The notes: generated from the sequence alone by a model not told the origin. Shown: positions 8,708 through 18,928, numbered from the stretch's first letter. The stretch: 64,000 bases of DNA from Neorhizobium sp. SHOUNA12A (GCF_023006505.1 NZ_JALBGV010000015.1:1-64000), one strand, 5' to 3'. Numbers and translations: made by a program.

Positions 8708-9353
8708 CGTCGACGCCGGGTCGCTCTTCAGTTCTGGAGGTTGGGGAACGCAGCAGGGCGCAGCTGCGCCCGCCGCACCTCCGAGCCGAGCTGCCATCAC
8801 GCGCCGCGCGCCCGTCAGAACGCCGGCTAGCAGCGCGCCAGCCACAGGTTCATCTGTCAATTCCGGCGTCTGCGAACGGGAAATACAGGCAGCCGCGGCA
8901 AAATACGGCGTACCGGAAGGTATTCTCTATTCGGTCGGTCTAACCGAGACCGGCCGCAAGGGCAGCCTCAGCGCCTATGCCATGAATGTCGAGGGAAAGG
9001 CCTTTTTTCCACCCTCGCAGCAGGCGGCGATGACGACCTTTTACGACGCCAAGCGGCAGGGCATGAAGCTCATCGACATCGGCTGCATGCAGATCAACCA
9101 CTACTTCCACGGCGAAAATTTTTCGTCCCCGGAAGAGATGTTCGACCCGAAACGCAATGTTGAATACGCGGCAAAGTTCCTCCGGAACCTGCACGACAAA
9201 CACGAAACTTGGACGATGGCGGTGGCGCGATACCACGCCGGACCGAATAACAATCCCGCTCAGAAGCAATATGTCTGCCGGGTGATCAGCAATCTCGTCG
9301 CCACAGGCTACGGAGAGTGGACCTCCAACGCTTCCCGGTTCTGCGCCAGCTAA
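8637..9353 (+). CDS. Lytic transglycosylase (SLT domain), flagellum-associated
   Basis: A 238-residue secreted murein-cleaving enzyme. An N-terminal hydrophobic segment (about 8-27) acts as signal peptide; a Pro/Ala/Ser-rich linker follows, then an SLT domain from about 80. The likely catalytic Glu is about 104 in GLTETGRKG; GCMQINHYFHG and VARYHAGPNN are further SLT family motifs. The family cuts peptidoglycan glycan strands, and its place between fliK and rem suggests it opens the wall for rod or stator insertion. Both ATG 8631 and ATG 8637 are possible; the GGACGAGGA box favours 8637. Either way it starts inside fliK. Confidence 0.85.
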   Translation: MTRHRTMWRGPLLAALVLVSSTFDVDAGSLFSSGGWGTQQGAAAPAAPPSRAAITRRAPVRTPASSAPATGSSVNSGVCEREIQAAAAKYGVPEGILYSVGLTETGRKGSLSAYAMNVEGKAFFPPSQQAAMTTFYDAKRQGMKLIDIGCMQINHYFHGENFSSPEEMFDPKRNVEYAAKFLRNLHDKHETWTMAVARYHAGPNNNPAQKQYVCRVISNLVATGYGEWTSNASRFCAS

Positions 9354-9492
9354 GCAATCTGTAGTTGAATCGTTAAAATAAAGAATCGCAAAATTGCAGC
9401 GGTTTGCATTTATGGCAAAAATGGCCATGCAAGCCTTCTTTTACGATGCGTTAATTTTTCCACCGGAAACTTGTGTTCAAAATCGGTACACC

Positions 9493-9540
9493 CACTACAT
9501 CTAGTGCAAATCGCAGTGCGGTTATTAATCAACTATTAAT
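9493..9540 (+). promoter_or_regulatory. rem upstream region: dyad plus CtrA-type box
   Basis: The 280-base AT-rich gap before rem holds a dyad CACTA-CATC-TAGTG (9493-9506) and a direct repeat TATTAAT-CAAC-TATTAAT (9523-9540). The repeat places TTAA at 9525 and 9536, a perfect TTAA-N7-TTAA CtrA-type box. VisN/VisR is the known activator of rem in S. meliloti, so the dyad might be its site; that part is a guess. Confidence 0.5.
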
Positions 9541-9633
9541 TTGTTTGGTTAACTTCACACAGCTTGTCTCGGATTCCGCCGATTCGTACCCATAGACATA
9601 TTGAAGCACCACAAGTGATTCGGAGGCGGACGA

Positions 9634-10305
9634 ATGATCGTAGTGGTTGATGAGCGTGAGCTCGTGAAAGACGGATACACATCTCTTTTTGGACGCGAAG
9701 GAATTCCGTCCCAGGGGTTCGATCCAAAAGAATTCGGCGAATGGGTAAGCACGGCGGCTGATTCGGACATCGCCGCGGTCGAAGCCTTCCTGATCGGTCA
9801 GGGCGAGCGGACGCTCGAACTGCCGCGGGCTATCCGGGACCGGTCCATGGCACCGGTGATCGCAGTCAGCGATCAGCCCTCCCTGGAGGCGACCCTTGCC
9901 TTCTTCGACAGCGGCGTGGACGACGTGGTGCGCAAGCCCATCCATCCCCGCGAGATCCTGGCGCGTGCCGCGGCGATCCGTCGTCGGCTGAAGGCAATCT
10001 CGAATTTCACCGACATCGGTTCGATCCGGGTGTTTTCCGACGGTCGCGATCCGGAAATTGACGGCGATGTCTTCGCCCTGCCGCGCCGCGAGCGCCGCAT
10101 CCTCGAATACCTGGTCTCCAACCGCGGTCGTCGCGTTTCCAAGACTCAGATCTTCAACGCCATCTACGGCATCTTCGACGAAGAAGTCGAAGAGAACGTC
10201 GTCGAAAGCCACATCAGCAAGCTGCGCAAGAAGCTGCGCAAGAAGCTCGGCTTCGATCCGGTCGATTCCAAGCGTTTCCTTGGTTATTGCATCGACTGGA
10301 GCTGA
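9634..10305 (+). CDS. rem: Motility regulator Rem (orphan OmpR-like)
   Basis: A 223-residue transcription factor with an N-terminal receiver-like fold (1-115) and a C-terminal winged helix (about 130-220, [14 protein letters not shown] then [18 protein letters not shown]). The receiver lacks a clear phospho-acceptor Asp where one is expected (AAVEAFLIG in place of a D-x-x-M/L motif), although the later KP pair (VVRKPIHP) is kept. This fits Rem, an orphan regulator without a known kinase that activates class II flagellar genes during exponential growth below VisN/VisR. Translation from the ATG at 9634 follows a GGAGG-like box (CGGAGGCGGACGA). Its gap upstream carries a CtrA-type box. Confidence 0.92.
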   Translation: MIVVVDERELVKDGYTSLFGREGIPSQGFDPKEFGEWVSTAADSDIAAVEAFLIGQGERTLELPRAIRDRSMAPVIAVSDQPSLEATLAFFDSGVDDVVRKPIHPREILARAAAIRRRLKAISNFTDIGSIRVFSDGRDPEIDGDVFALPRRERRILEYLVSNRGRRVSKTQIFNAIYGIFDEEVEENVVESHISKLRKKLRKKLGFDPVDSKRFLGYCIDWS

Positions 10306-10411
10306 TTTTCCAAAAGGGCCTTGCCGCATATTTTCGGCGGGAACCGTAAGCAGACAGCTTCACGCAAGGCCCGCCACTTACTCTCTCCATCAGACAAAAA
10401 GGAGATTTCCT

Positions 10412-11734
10412 ATGAGTATTTTCGGCACGATGAAAACGGCCGTCTCGGGCATGAACGCTCAGGCAAACCGTCTCGGTACTGTTGGCGATAACATCGCGAA
10501 TTCGAGCACCGTCGGTTACAAGCGTTCTTCCACGGCGTTCTCAACGCTGGTCCTGCCCTCGACTCAGGGTTCGTATTCTTCCGGCGGTGTCGAAACCAAC
10601 GTTCGCTACAGCATCGCAGACCAAGGTGGCATCCAGTACACCACCTCCTCGACCGATCTTGCCATCCAGGGCGAAGGCTTCTTCATCGTCAGCGATCCGA
10701 ACGGTACTCCTTACCTGACCCGCGCCGGTGCCTTCGTGAAGGATGCGACGGGCTTCCTCAAGAACACTGCCGGCTTCAACCTGATGGGTTATCCCTACGG
10801 CTCGAACCCGCCGGCAGCCGTCGTCAACGGCTTCAACGGTCTCGAAGAAATCAACATCAACGACTTCGGGATGGTCTCTTCGCCGTCCAGCACGGGCAGC
10901 TTCCCTGCCAACCTGGACAAGGGAGCGGCCGTTGTGCCTGCCGGCACTCGTCCGAGCGACAACGTCGCAGGCAGTGTCATCACCAACAAGAGCTCGCTGA
11001 CGGCCTACGACCATGCCGGTAGCAAAGTGCTCTACGACTTCTACTACACCAAGACCGGCATTAGCCCGGATACCTGGGAAGTTTCGGTCTATCGCCAGGA
11101 TCAGTCCACCAACGGTGGCTTTCCCTACGTAGGGGTTCCGGCTGCCAACCTAGTGAAGCAGACCGCAAACTTGGTATTCGATCCGAACACAAACAAGTTG
11201 CAGGCAGGCACCTATGCGGCCGGCCCGCCGGCGACGGGTTCCGACAAGTCCATCAAGTTCACTGACAAGACCGACGGAGCGACCCCGTCGCAACAGATCA
11301 CCATCGACCTCTCGGATATGACGCAGTTCGCAGCCGCTTTCACGCCGGGCAAGGGTATCATTGACGGCAATGCGCCGAGCCCGATCACCGATGTCGAAAT
11401 CGGCGGCGACGGTCTGGTCACGGCGGTCTACCAGGATGGTGGCCGTCGCCCTATCTACCAGGTCGCGCTCGCAACAGTTCCGAGCATCGACAAGCTGCTT
11501 CCGCAGAATGGCAACGTCTTCCTGCCGACCAATGACTCGGGCGTCGTCACCATCGGCTTCCCGCAATCCGGCGCCTTCGGCCAAGTCTATTCCGGCGCGC
11601 TTGAAAGCTCCAACGTCGATATCGCCAGCGAGCTCACTGAAATGATCGAATCGCAGCGCGTCTACACCGCGAATTCAAAGGTCTTCCAGACCGGTTCGGA
11701 CCTGATGGACGTTCTGATCAATCTGAAGAGATAA
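10412..11734 (+). CDS. flgE: Flagellar hook protein FlgE
   Basis: This 440-residue protein is the hook subunit. Its N-terminus (MSIFGTMKTAVSGMNAQ, then LGTVGDNIANSSTVGYK) carries the rod/hook signature ANSxTxGYK, and the C-terminus (SNVDIASELTEMIESQRVYT) is the paired helix of the family. The middle holds the surface D1/D2 domains. The start at 10412 follows AAAAAGGAG at 7 bases; the long in-frame extension back to 10058 runs through rem and is spurious. It is the first gene of the flgE-fliR block and a known Rem-type class II target in Sinorhizobium. Confidence 0.97.
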   Translation: MSIFGTMKTAVSGMNAQANRLGTVGDNIANSSTVGYKRSSTAFSTLVLPSTQGSYSSGGVETNVRYSIADQGGIQYTTSSTDLAIQGEGFFIVSDPNGTPYLTRAGAFVKDATGFLKNTAGFNLMGYPYGSNPPAAVVNGFNGLEEININDFGMVSSPSSTGSFPANLDKGAAVVPAGTRPSDNVAGSVITNKSSLTAYDHAGSKVLYDFYYTKTGISPDTWEVSVYRQDQSTNGGFPYVGVPAANLVKQTANLVFDPNTNKLQAGTYAAGPPATGSDKSIKFTDKTDGATPSQQITIDLSDMTQFAAAFTPGKGIIDGNAPSPITDVEIGGDGLVTAVYQDGGRRPIYQVALATVPSIDKLLPQNGNVFLPTNDSGVVTIGFPQSGAFGQVYSGALESSNVDIASELTEMIESQRVYTANSKVFQTGSDLMDVLINLKR

Positions 11735-11779
11735 TCGGACCGACGATCGAGAGAATAAGTCTCAAGAGGTTAGTAAAAA

Positions 11780-13249
11780 ATGTCGCTCGCATCAGCATTG
11801 TCTACGGCACAATCGATCTTCACCAACTCCGGCACGCAGTCGGCAGTATCGGCGAAGAACATCGCTAATGCACAGAACCCTGATTACAGCCGCCGATCCG
11901 CGATGGTCGTGACCGGCGGCAACGGGGCCATGATCGGCGACATTACACGGTCCCAGAACGAGCCGCTCCTGCGCCAGACGATCGCAAGCTCGTCGATCGC
12001 AAGCGGCCAGCGGACGGTGCTGGACGGCCTCCAGGAGATCAAGAACCTGATGGGGGGGAACGACAACGAGCTCTCCCCCGCCAAGCTCATCGCGGCATTC
12101 CGCAACAACCTCGATGCCTTCGCCGGAAAGGCGAACGATACCGGCATCGGCATCTCCTTCATTTCGAGCGCGCGGGACGTGGCGGCCGGCCTCAATATCG
12201 CTTCCGATAAGCTTCAGCAGATCCGCAAGGACGCGGACGATCAGATCAAGCAGAACGTCATCGATCTGAACGCGCTGCTTGCGAAATTCGAGACCGTCAA
12301 CAACCAGGTCAAGAACGCGGTCTCCAGCGGCGCCGACCCGAACGACTCTCTCGACGAGCGCGATGGCCTCGTCAAGAAGATCTCGGAAATCGTCGGCGTC
12401 ACGTCTTATACGCGCGGCGGCAACGACATGGTGCTCTACACCACGGACGGCACGACGCTGTTCGAGGCGGTACCGCGCAAGGTGACATTCCAGCAGACAG
12501 CCGCTTTCGACGCATCGACCTCCGGCAACGGTGTTTATATCGACGGCGTGGCGCTCAAGCCCGGAGATTCGGGCAACACCACCGCCAAGGGCTCCATTCA
12601 GGCCCATATGCAGATCCGCGACAAGATCGCACCGACCTTCCAGAGCCAGCTCGACGAAATCGCCCGCGGTCTGATCACCTCGTTTGCGGAAACCGGGCCG
12701 ACCGGCGCTTTGACGCCGACGACGGGTCTCTTCACATACAAGGATGGCGCCGGCGTCCAGCAGACGGCCATTCCCGCTGCCGGCACGATCGTTCCGGGCC
12801 TCGCCTCCAAGATCTTCGTCAATCCGGTGGTCGTCCCCCCGGCAGGCACGCCCGACAAGGTGCGCGACGGTGGCATCAACGGCGCGACCTATATCGTAAA
12901 CACGGGTGGCAGCAGTTACGGGGACCTCCTCGACAAGTACAACCAAAACCTGACCAGCCCGATGGCCTTCGATACGGACACGGAAATCGCCGATGCGCCG
13001 GACGTCCTCTCTTTTGCCGCGGACTCCATGGGCTGGCTCGAGCAGCTTCGCAGCACGGCGACCGCCGCAGACGAGACGAAGACGGCCATGCTGTCGCGCA
13101 GTCTTGAAGCATTTTCCAGCAATACGGGTGTCAGCCTCGACGAAGAACTGTCGCTGCTTCTCGATATCGAGCAGTCCTACAAGGCGGGGGCCAAGCTCAT
13201 GTCGACGGTCGACGATATGATGAAAGCCCTCTTGGATATTGCGAGCTGA
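11780..13249 (+). CDS. flgK: Hook-filament junction protein FlgK (HAP1)
   Basis: A 489-residue protein that forms the first ring between hook and filament. Family ends are clear: N-terminal SLASALSTAQSIFTNSGTQS with KNIANAQNPDYSRR, and C-terminal VSLDEELSLLLDIEQSYKAG. Length is slightly below the enteric protein (about 547), the difference lying in the exposed middle domain. It is two bases from flgL, so the junction pair is translated together. The AAGAGG box 9 bases before 11780 supports this start. Confidence 0.95.
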   Translation: MSLASALSTAQSIFTNSGTQSAVSAKNIANAQNPDYSRRSAMVVTGGNGAMIGDITRSQNEPLLRQTIASSSIASGQRTVLDGLQEIKNLMGGNDNELSPAKLIAAFRNNLDAFAGKANDTGIGISFISSARDVAAGLNIASDKLQQIRKDADDQIKQNVIDLNALLAKFETVNNQVKNAVSSGADPNDSLDERDGLVKKISEIVGVTSYTRGGNDMVLYTTDGTTLFEAVPRKVTFQQTAAFDASTSGNGVYIDGVALKPGDSGNTTAKGSIQAHMQIRDKIAPTFQSQLDEIARGLITSFAETGPTGALTPTTGLFTYKDGAGVQQTAIPAAGTIVPGLASKIFVNPVVVPPAGTPDKVRDGGINGATYIVNTGGSSYGDLLDKYNQNLTSPMAFDTDTEIADAPDVLSFAADSMGWLEQLRSTATAADETKTAMLSRSLEAFSSNTGVSLDEELSLLLDIEQSYKAGAKLMSTVDDMMKALLDIAS

Positions 13250-13251
13250 TC

Positions 13252-14355
13252 ATGAAGACCTCTTTCATTTCCACATTGTCGATCCAGACCACGATGCGAA
13301 ACTCCATCTCGAACGTTCAGCGCGAGATGGTGAAGGCGAACCAGGAGGCGGTGAGCCAGAAACACGCCGATCTCGGCGTCGCCCTCGGAGCCAATACGTC
13401 GCGCGCTCTCGATCTTTCCCGCGACATCAGCCGCACCGACTCGCTTCTGACAACCGCAGCACTCGCGACACAGCGTCTCCAAACCGCTGAGCTTTCGCTC
13501 AAGAGCATGAACGAACAGGGCTTGAAGATTCAGAGCGCGATCCTGACGCTTGGAAGCTCGGCCGACGAAACAAGCCTGGCGACGGCGCGCATGGCGATGT
13601 CCGACGCGCTCGATGCATTCACGAACTTTGCCAATACCGCGGTCCAGGGCGAGTATATCTTCTCCGGCATCAATTCCGACGTGAAGCCGATGGAGGATTA
13701 TTTCGCACCCGGATCGCCGGCCAAGGCCGCCGTCGCCGCCGAGCTCACGCAATATCTTTCCGCTAATGCGATTCCGAGCAAGGAGCAGATGACGAAGGCC
13801 CAGATGGACGGCTTTCTAGATAATCTGCAAGCCAAGTTCGACGGCTCCGCGCCGTTGACAAGCCCGCCCCATCCGGCGGCCGTCGCCGGCCAGGACTTCT
13901 GGAAGACCTTCTTCTCGGATGCCAGCGACGAAAACATGAAGAGCCGCATCAGCCCGACAGAGGTGGTCGAAAGCTCGACCAATGCCAACAGTCAGGGCAT
14001 GCGCAATTTTGCTTTCGCGTCGATCATCTCGATGGAATACCTGCAGACCGGGATGGACAAGGATGCCCGGGCCGCGGTCGCCAGCCGCACCACAAGCCTC
14101 ATCAACAAGGCGATGAACAGCGACGGCAGCATCAACCAGCAGCGGACGTCGATCGGTATCTATACCGAACGCGTCTCCAAGGCTGAGGAAAGGTTGCAGG
14201 CGCAGAAAGATATTCTGACGACCAGTCTCGGATCGATGGAGAACGTCGATCCGGAGGAGGCCGCGACCCGTCTCAATACGATGAAGACGCTTCTCGAAAC
14301 CGCATATACAGTAACGGCAAAGATACAGCAGTTGAGCCTGGCCAACTTCCTTTGA
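13252..14355 (+). CDS. flgL: Hook-filament junction protein FlgL (HAP3)
   Basis: A 367-residue flagellin-like protein forming the second junction ring. It has the coiled N-terminal segment (ISTLSIQTTMRNSISNVQRE) and a C-terminal helix (TMKTLLETAYTVTAKIQQLS, LANFL) that mimic flagellin D0/D1. TAVQGEYIFSGINSD at about 122-136 is the typical FlgL motif. It starts two bases after flgK and ends 35 bases before flaF. Confidence 0.94.
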   Translation: MKTSFISTLSIQTTMRNSISNVQREMVKANQEAVSQKHADLGVALGANTSRALDLSRDISRTDSLLTTAALATQRLQTAELSLKSMNEQGLKIQSAILTLGSSADETSLATARMAMSDALDAFTNFANTAVQGEYIFSGINSDVKPMEDYFAPGSPAKAAVAAELTQYLSANAIPSKEQMTKAQMDGFLDNLQAKFDGSAPLTSPPHPAAVAGQDFWKTFFSDASDENMKSRISPTEVVESSTNANSQGMRNFAFASIISMEYLQTGMDKDARAAVASRTTSLINKAMNSDGSINQQRTSIGIYTERVSKAEERLQAQKDILTTSLGSMENVDPEEAATRLNTMKTLLETAYTVTAKIQQLSLANFL

Positions 14356-14390
14356 TGAATAAAGGAAGGCTCGTGACGAAGGATACATGA

Positions 14391-14738
14391 ATGTACCAAT
14401 TTTCATATGCCGAGATCATGGAGGACGGCGTTGCCAACGCCAAGGATCGCGAGCGGCAGGCCCTGGATCGCTCTATCGAGCTTCTGATCGCCGCGCGCGA
14501 TGAGAAAGCCTATACGCGCACCACGGTTGAGGCGTTGTTCTATACCCGGCGTGTCTGGATCCGTTTCGTCGAGGATCTGAAACATCCGGACAACGAGTTA
14601 GCCAACGAACTTCGAGCGGATCTGATCTCGATCGCAATCTGGATACTGAAGGAATGCGAGAAGATCAGAAACCGTGAATCGACCAACTTCCAGGGCATTA
14701 TTGAAGTGACCACCATCATCAGGGATGGACTTAAATGA
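14391..14738 (+). CDS. flaF: Flagellin biosynthesis regulator FlaF
   Basis: A 115-residue helical cytoplasmic protein of the FlaF family ([20 protein letters not shown], later [20 protein letters not shown]). FlaF is restricted to alphaproteobacteria and is needed for flagellin production and secretion, acting opposite to or together with FlbT. The stop overlaps the flbT start by four bases, and the pair is embedded in the flgL-flgD run as in other Rhizobiaceae. Confidence 0.93.
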   Translation: MYQFSYAEIMEDGVANAKDRERQALDRSIELLIAARDEKAYTRTTVEALFYTRRVWIRFVEDLKHPDNELANELRADLISIAIWILKECEKIRNRESTNFQGIIEVTTIIRDGLK

Positions 14739-15184
14739 AAAGTACGCTTCGCATCTCTTTGAAATCCGGCGAGCGGATATTCATCAACGGCGCGGTTCTG
14801 CGCGTTGATCGCAAGGTCGCGCTGGAATTTCTCAATGACGTCACGTTCCTGCTGGAGAACCACGTTCTTCAGCCGGAAGATGCGACAACGCCGCTTCGGC
14901 AGCTCTATTTCATCGCCCAGATGATGCTCATCAATCCGGATGGCAAGGAACAGTCGAACGCGCTGTTCCGCAAGTCGGTCGCCATGCTGCTGACCTGCTT
15001 TACCGATGATGAGATGCTGGCCGAACTGAAGCGCATCGACGGTATGGTTGCATCGGGTCGCGCCTTCGACGCTCTGAAGGCGATCCGCGCGCTCTACTCC
15101 ATCGAAGACCGTATCCTCAACAATCGGGAAATCGCGCCGGCGACAGTCGAGCGGATTCGCAAGGAGATCGCACCGTGGCGGTAG
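14735..15184 (+). CDS. flbT: Flagellin mRNA regulator FlbT
   Basis: A 149-residue protein of the FlbT family ([20 protein letters not shown], then [19 protein letters not shown]). In Caulobacter FlbT binds the flagellin 5' leader and links flagellin translation to hook completion; in some rhizobia it acts positively. Its likely targets are the three flagellins at the start of the window. It overlaps flaF by four bases and flgD by ten. Confidence 0.94.
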   Translation: MKSTLRISLKSGERIFINGAVLRVDRKVALEFLNDVTFLLENHVLQPEDATTPLRQLYFIAQMMLINPDGKEQSNALFRKSVAMLLTCFTDDEMLAELKRIDGMVASGRAFDALKAIRALYSIEDRILNNREIAPATVERIRKEIAPWR

Positions 15185-15606
15185 ACTCGATCAATACCAA
15201 GAACCCCTACGCCGCCGGCGACGGCAAGGCGGCATCGTCCGACAAGTCGGCCGCAGGCCTGAACTACGACAACTTCCTGAAGCTGCTTATCGCGCAGATG
15301 AAGTATCAGGATCCGACCGATCCGATGGATGCGAGCCAGCAGATTTCCCAGCTCGCAACCTTCTCGCAAGTCGAGCAGTCGGTGAAGATGAACTCGAACC
15401 TGCAATCGCTGATCCAGGCGTCCTCGTTCTCGCAGGCTGCCGACATGATCGGCAAGACGATCACCAGCGCCGACGACAAGACCACCGGTGTCATCAAACA
15501 GGTGGAAATCTATTCCGACGGTCTGGTGGCGATCACCGAGAAGGGTGATAAGGTTCTCATCCAGCCGGGGATCGTTCTTTCGAATCAGCCTGCAGCGAGT
15601 AGCTAA
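15175..15606 (+). CDS. flgD: Hook cap assembly protein FlgD (short form)
   Basis: FlgD caps the growing hook and guides FlgE polymerisation. This copy has 143 residues. It contains the export and cap signature [20 protein letters not shown] and [18 protein letters not shown] but lacks most of the C-terminal Ig/tudor region found in the 231-residue enteric protein; short FlgD is usual in rhizobia as I recall. The start is a GTG at 15175, preceded by AAGGAG and overlapping flbT by ten bases. Confidence 0.9.
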   Translation: MAVDSINTKNPYAAGDGKAASSDKSAAGLNYDNFLKLLIAQMKYQDPTDPMDASQQISQLATFSQVEQSVKMNSNLQSLIQASSFSQAADMIGKTITSADDKTTGVIKQVEIYSDGLVAITEKGDKVLIQPGIVLSNQPAASS

Positions 15607-15661
15607 GAGCGGGAATACCTCGGCATGACGCCGAAACTTTAAAGCAGACGGAGCCGGCGCA

Positions 15662-15928
15662 ATGAATGAGGCCGATGCCCTTGATATCATGCAGGCGGCG
15701 ATCTGGACGATCCTGATCGCCTCCGGTCCCGCGGTCCTTGTGGCGATGGTCGTGGGTGTCGTTATTGCATTTCTCCAGGCTCTGACGCAGATCCAGGAAA
15801 TGACGCTGACGTTCGTGCCGAAAATCGTCGCCATCATGATCACGATCGGCATTACTGCGCCTTTTATCGGCGGCCAGATCAATCTTTTTGCTCATCTGGT
15901 ATTTTCGCGGGTGCAATCGGGGTTCTGA
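15662..15928 (+). CDS. fliQ: Flagellar export gate protein FliQ
   Basis: An 88-residue protein with two transmembrane helices (about 13-40 and 50-75) that matches FliQ, a subunit of the FliPQR type III export gate. The motif ALTQIQEMTLTFVPKI is the family signature. FliR and FlhA follow; FliP and FlhB are not in this window. ATG 15662 is preceded by CGGAGCCGGCGCA. Confidence 0.95.
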   Translation: MNEADALDIMQAAIWTILIASGPAVLVAMVVGVVIAFLQALTQIQEMTLTFVPKIVAIMITIGITAPFIGGQINLFAHLVFSRVQSGF

Positions 15929-16004
15929 CCCGGTTGTGGCCTGCCTGATCTTTTTCGCTTACCCACCTTCGCGCAAGCTTCGCCCTTTAGGCAGGACATG
16001 AACT

Positions 16005-16023
16005 GGCAGGAGTACTTCCTGCC
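16005..16023 (+). other. Short hairpin 28 bases before flhA
   Basis: A 7-bp perfect stem GGCAGGA / TCCTGCC with a 5-base loop lies in the 122-base gap between fliQ and flhA. There is no T run, so it is not a terminator; it may shape translation or mRNA decay before flhA. Confidence 0.4.
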
Positions 16024-16050
16024 GCCATCTCATGAAGAGACGGGAAAGTC

Positions 16051-18138
16051 ATGGCGCAACCACCTTCACTATCCATTCCGAAAGTAGCTCCGAGCGGTCG
16101 CGATCTCGGATTTGCGGGCGGCATCGTCGCCATCCTCTGCATCCTTTTCCTGCCGATCCCGCCGTTCCTGATCGACCTTGGCCTTGCCTTCTCGATCGCG
16201 TTCTCGGTGCTGATCCTGATGGTGGCGCTCTGGATCCAGAGGCCGCTGGACTTCTCGTCCTTCCCGACCATCCTGCTGATTGCCACCATGATACGGTTGT
16301 CGCTCAACATCGCGACGACGCGCGTGATCCTGTCGCACGGCAACGAGGGCCATGGCGCGGCCGGCAACGTGATCCAGGGCTTCGCGGGCCTCGTCATGTC
16401 CGGCGACTTCGTGATCGGTGTGATCGTCTTCATGATCCTCGTCACGGTGAACTTCATCGTCATCACCAAGGGTGCCACCCGTATCGCGGAAGTCGGCGCC
16501 CGCTTCACTCTCGATGCCATCCCCGGCAAACAGATGTCGATCGATGCGGACCTTTCGGCCGGCATCATCGACGAGAAGGAAGCGCAACGCCGCCGCTCCG
16601 AGCTCGAAGAAGAAAGCTCCTTCTTCGGGGCCATGGACGGTGCATCGAAATTCGTGCGCGGCGACGCGATCGCCGGTCTCATCATCACCGCCATCAACAT
16701 CTTCGGCGGCATCATCATCGGTTACTTCCGCCACGGCATGCAGATCGGCGAAGCCGCCGATGTCTTCGTGAAGCTGTCCGTCGGTGACGGTATCGTCACG
16801 CAGATCCCGGCCCTTATCGTTTCGCTCGCCGCCGGCCTCCTGGTCACCCGCGGCGGCACCGCCGGCTCCACCGACAAGGCCGTCATCGACCAGCTGAGCG
16901 GCTATCCGCGCGCTCTTTCGATGTCGGCTGGTCTGATGGCTCTTCTGGCGATCATCCCTGGACTGCCGTTCCTGCCCTTTATGACACTCGGCGGCCTGAT
17001 GGGTTTCGGCGCCTGGCTCGTTCCGCGCCGTATCGAGGCGGAGAACAAGGCGCGTCGCGAAGACGAAGAGCAGAAGGTCGTCCAGACCAAGGAAGCGGAA
17101 AAGGACTCGGTCAAATCGGTCCTCAAGACCTCCGAAATCGAGCTCGCTCTCGGCAAGCAGGTCTCCACCCGGTTGCTTGGTGCCCATCAGGAACTTGCCT
17201 TCCGTGTCGGCAAGATGCGCAAGAAGTTCGCGACGCAATACGGTTTCGTGGTCCCGGAAATCAAGGTTACCGACGACATCTCGATCCAGGAAAAGTCCTA
17301 CCAGATCCGCATCCATGGCACGACGATCGCTTCGAACGCTCTGCGGGTCGGCGACGTCCTCGTGGTGACCGGATCCGGTCGCAAGCCGAGCATCCCGGGC
17401 GACGAGATCCGGGAACCCGCCTTCGGCATGCCGGCGGTGTCGATCCTCGAAACCTTTGCCGAAGACTTGAAGCGTGAGGGTTTCCATCCGATCGACAACG
17501 TCTCGGTCGTGCTGACCCACCTGTCGGAAGTCATCCGCAACAACCTTCCGCAGCTTCTGTCCTATAAGGACGTCAAGATCCTGATCGAGCGTCTCGATCC
17601 GGAGTACAAGAAGCTCGCCGACGAGATCTGCTCGTCGCATATGTCCTATTCCGGCCTGCAGGCGGTGCTGAAGCTTCTGCTTGCCGAGCGCGTGTCGATC
17701 CGCAACCTGCATCTCATCCTGGAAGCGGTGGCTGAGCTTGCTCCGCATGTCCGCAAGACGGAGCAGATCGTCGAACATGTGCGCGTGCGCATGTCGCAGC
17801 AGCTCTGCGGCGACCTGGCCGACAACGGCGTGCTGCGTGTGCTCCGTCTCGGCAACAAATGGGACATGCTGTTCCATCAGGCGCTGAAGCGGGACGGCAA
17901 GGGCGAAGTGGTCGAATTCGACATCGATCCGCGCACGCTCGAAGAGTTCAGCGAACAGGCGACCAAGGTCATCCGTGAATTCATGGACCGCGGCCTGCCT
18001 TTCGTGCTCGTCACCTCGCCGGAAACGCGCTCCTACGTCCGCATGATCATCGAGCGGCTGTTCGCAACCCTGCCCGTCCTTTCCCATGTAGAACTCGCCA
18101 AGGGTCTCGAAATCAAAATACTCGGCGCCATTTCGTGA
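16051..18138 (+). CDS. flhA: Flagellar export gate protein FlhA
   Basis: A 695-residue integral membrane protein, the central substrate-docking and proton-coupling part of the flagellar type III export apparatus. Eight predicted membrane segments fill the first half (about 20-330), including the family signature [19 protein letters not shown]. The soluble cytoplasmic domain (about 345-695) forms the nonameric ring that receives chaperone-substrate complexes. The length is standard. A long antisense open frame covers the whole gene but has no coding features. Confidence 0.97.
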   Translation: MAQPPSLSIPKVAPSGRDLGFAGGIVAILCILFLPIPPFLIDLGLAFSIAFSVLILMVALWIQRPLDFSSFPTILLIATMIRLSLNIATTRVILSHGNEGHGAAGNVIQGFAGLVMSGDFVIGVIVFMILVTVNFIVITKGATRIAEVGARFTLDAIPGKQMSIDADLSAGIIDEKEAQRRRSELEEESSFFGAMDGASKFVRGDAIAGLIITAINIFGGIIIGYFRHGMQIGEAADVFVKLSVGDGIVTQIPALIVSLAAGLLVTRGGTAGSTDKAVIDQLSGYPRALSMSAGLMALLAIIPGLPFLPFMTLGGLMGFGAWLVPRRIEAENKARREDEEQKVVQTKEAEKDSVKSVLKTSEIELALGKQVSTRLLGAHQELAFRVGKMRKKFATQYGFVVPEIKVTDDISIQEKSYQIRIHGTTIASNALRVGDVLVVTGSGRKPSIPGDEIREPAFGMPAVSILETFAEDLKREGFHPIDNVSVVLTHLSEVIRNNLPQLLSYKDVKILIERLDPEYKKLADEICSSHMSYSGLQAVLKLLLAERVSIRNLHLILEAVAELAPHVRKTEQIVEHVRVRMSQQLCGDLADNGVLRVLRLGNKWDMLFHQALKRDGKGEVVEFDIDPRTLEEFSEQATKVIREFMDRGLPFVLVTSPETRSYVRMIIERLFATLPVLSHVELAKGLEIKILGAIS

Positions 18139-18166
18139 TAGGCTGTCCGCAAAGGACGATTCTCGC

Positions 18167-18919
18167 ATGATTACCGACCCGCAGGGGACCATTCTCGCAC
18201 TTTTCCTTGCGTTCTGCCGTATGGGGACGTGCGTGATGGTTCTCCCGGGGCTGGGAAGCGGTCGCGTTCCGGTGCAGGTGCGGTTGTTTGTGGCCGTCGC
18301 TCTGTCGATGGCCGTGCTGCCGGTTCTCTGGGATCAGATCTACCCGAAAGCGTCGGAGCCGACGGCCACCTATCTTGGCCTGATCTTCACCGAAGCCGCG
18401 ATCGGCACCGTTTATGGATTGATCGCCCGGCTTTATACACTCGGCATGCAGTTTGCCGGCACGGTCCTGACCCTCTCGATCGGTTTCACGGCGCCTGGCG
18501 GCCACGACGTTTTCGAAGACTCGCAGGAAAACTCGCTGACTATCCTGCTGACGCTGAGCGGACTGCTCCTCCTGTTCATGATGGATTTCCATCACATCGT
18601 ATTCCGCGCGCTGGTCGATTCTTACACGGCAACGCCGGTCGGTGCGGTGATCGATCCGCAGAAGATACTGATCACCCTGACGGATACCCTGAGGGCGTCG
18701 ACCGTGATCATGCTGCGGCTGGCAAGCCCATTCCTGATCTTTGGCCTGATGTTCAACGTGGCAATCGGCCTCATCAACAAGATGGCGCCGCAGATCCCGA
18801 TCTTCTTCATCTCGACGCCCTTCATATTGATGGGCGGGCTTTTCCTTCTCTATCTGTCGATCGCCGCCTTCATTCGCCAGTATGCGGATGGCTTCGCGCC
18901 GATCTTCAGGTCCTTCTAG
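18167..18919 (+). CDS. fliR: Flagellar export gate protein FliR
   Basis: A 250-residue membrane protein with about six hydrophobic segments and FliR features (LAFCRMGTCVMVLPGLGSGR near the N-terminus and ASPFLIFGLMFNVAIGLINK near the C-terminus). It completes the FliPQR-FlhA gate started by fliQ and flhA. It begins 28 bases after flhA and ends 9 bases before the FliJ-like gene, so they are probably one transcript. Confidence 0.95.
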   Translation: MITDPQGTILALFLAFCRMGTCVMVLPGLGSGRVPVQVRLFVAVALSMAVLPVLWDQIYPKASEPTATYLGLIFTEAAIGTVYGLIARLYTLGMQFAGTVLTLSIGFTAPGGHDVFEDSQENSLTILLTLSGLLLLFMMDFHHIVFRALVDSYTATPVGAVIDPQKILITLTDTLRASTVIMLRLASPFLIFGLMFNVAIGLINKMAPQIPIFFISTPFILMGGLFLLYLSIAAFIRQYADGFAPIFRSF

Positions 18920-18928
18920 GAGGCGCCA

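Noticed and set aside
10058-10411. 118-codon N-terminal extension of flgE
   Set aside because: It overlaps rem in another frame; the conserved FlgE N-terminus and ribosome site are at 10412.
16069-18192. 707-codon minus-strand ORF antisense to flhA
   Set aside because: FlhA is unmistakable on the plus strand; the antisense product is Asp/His/Arg-rich, as expected from reversed GC-rich codons.
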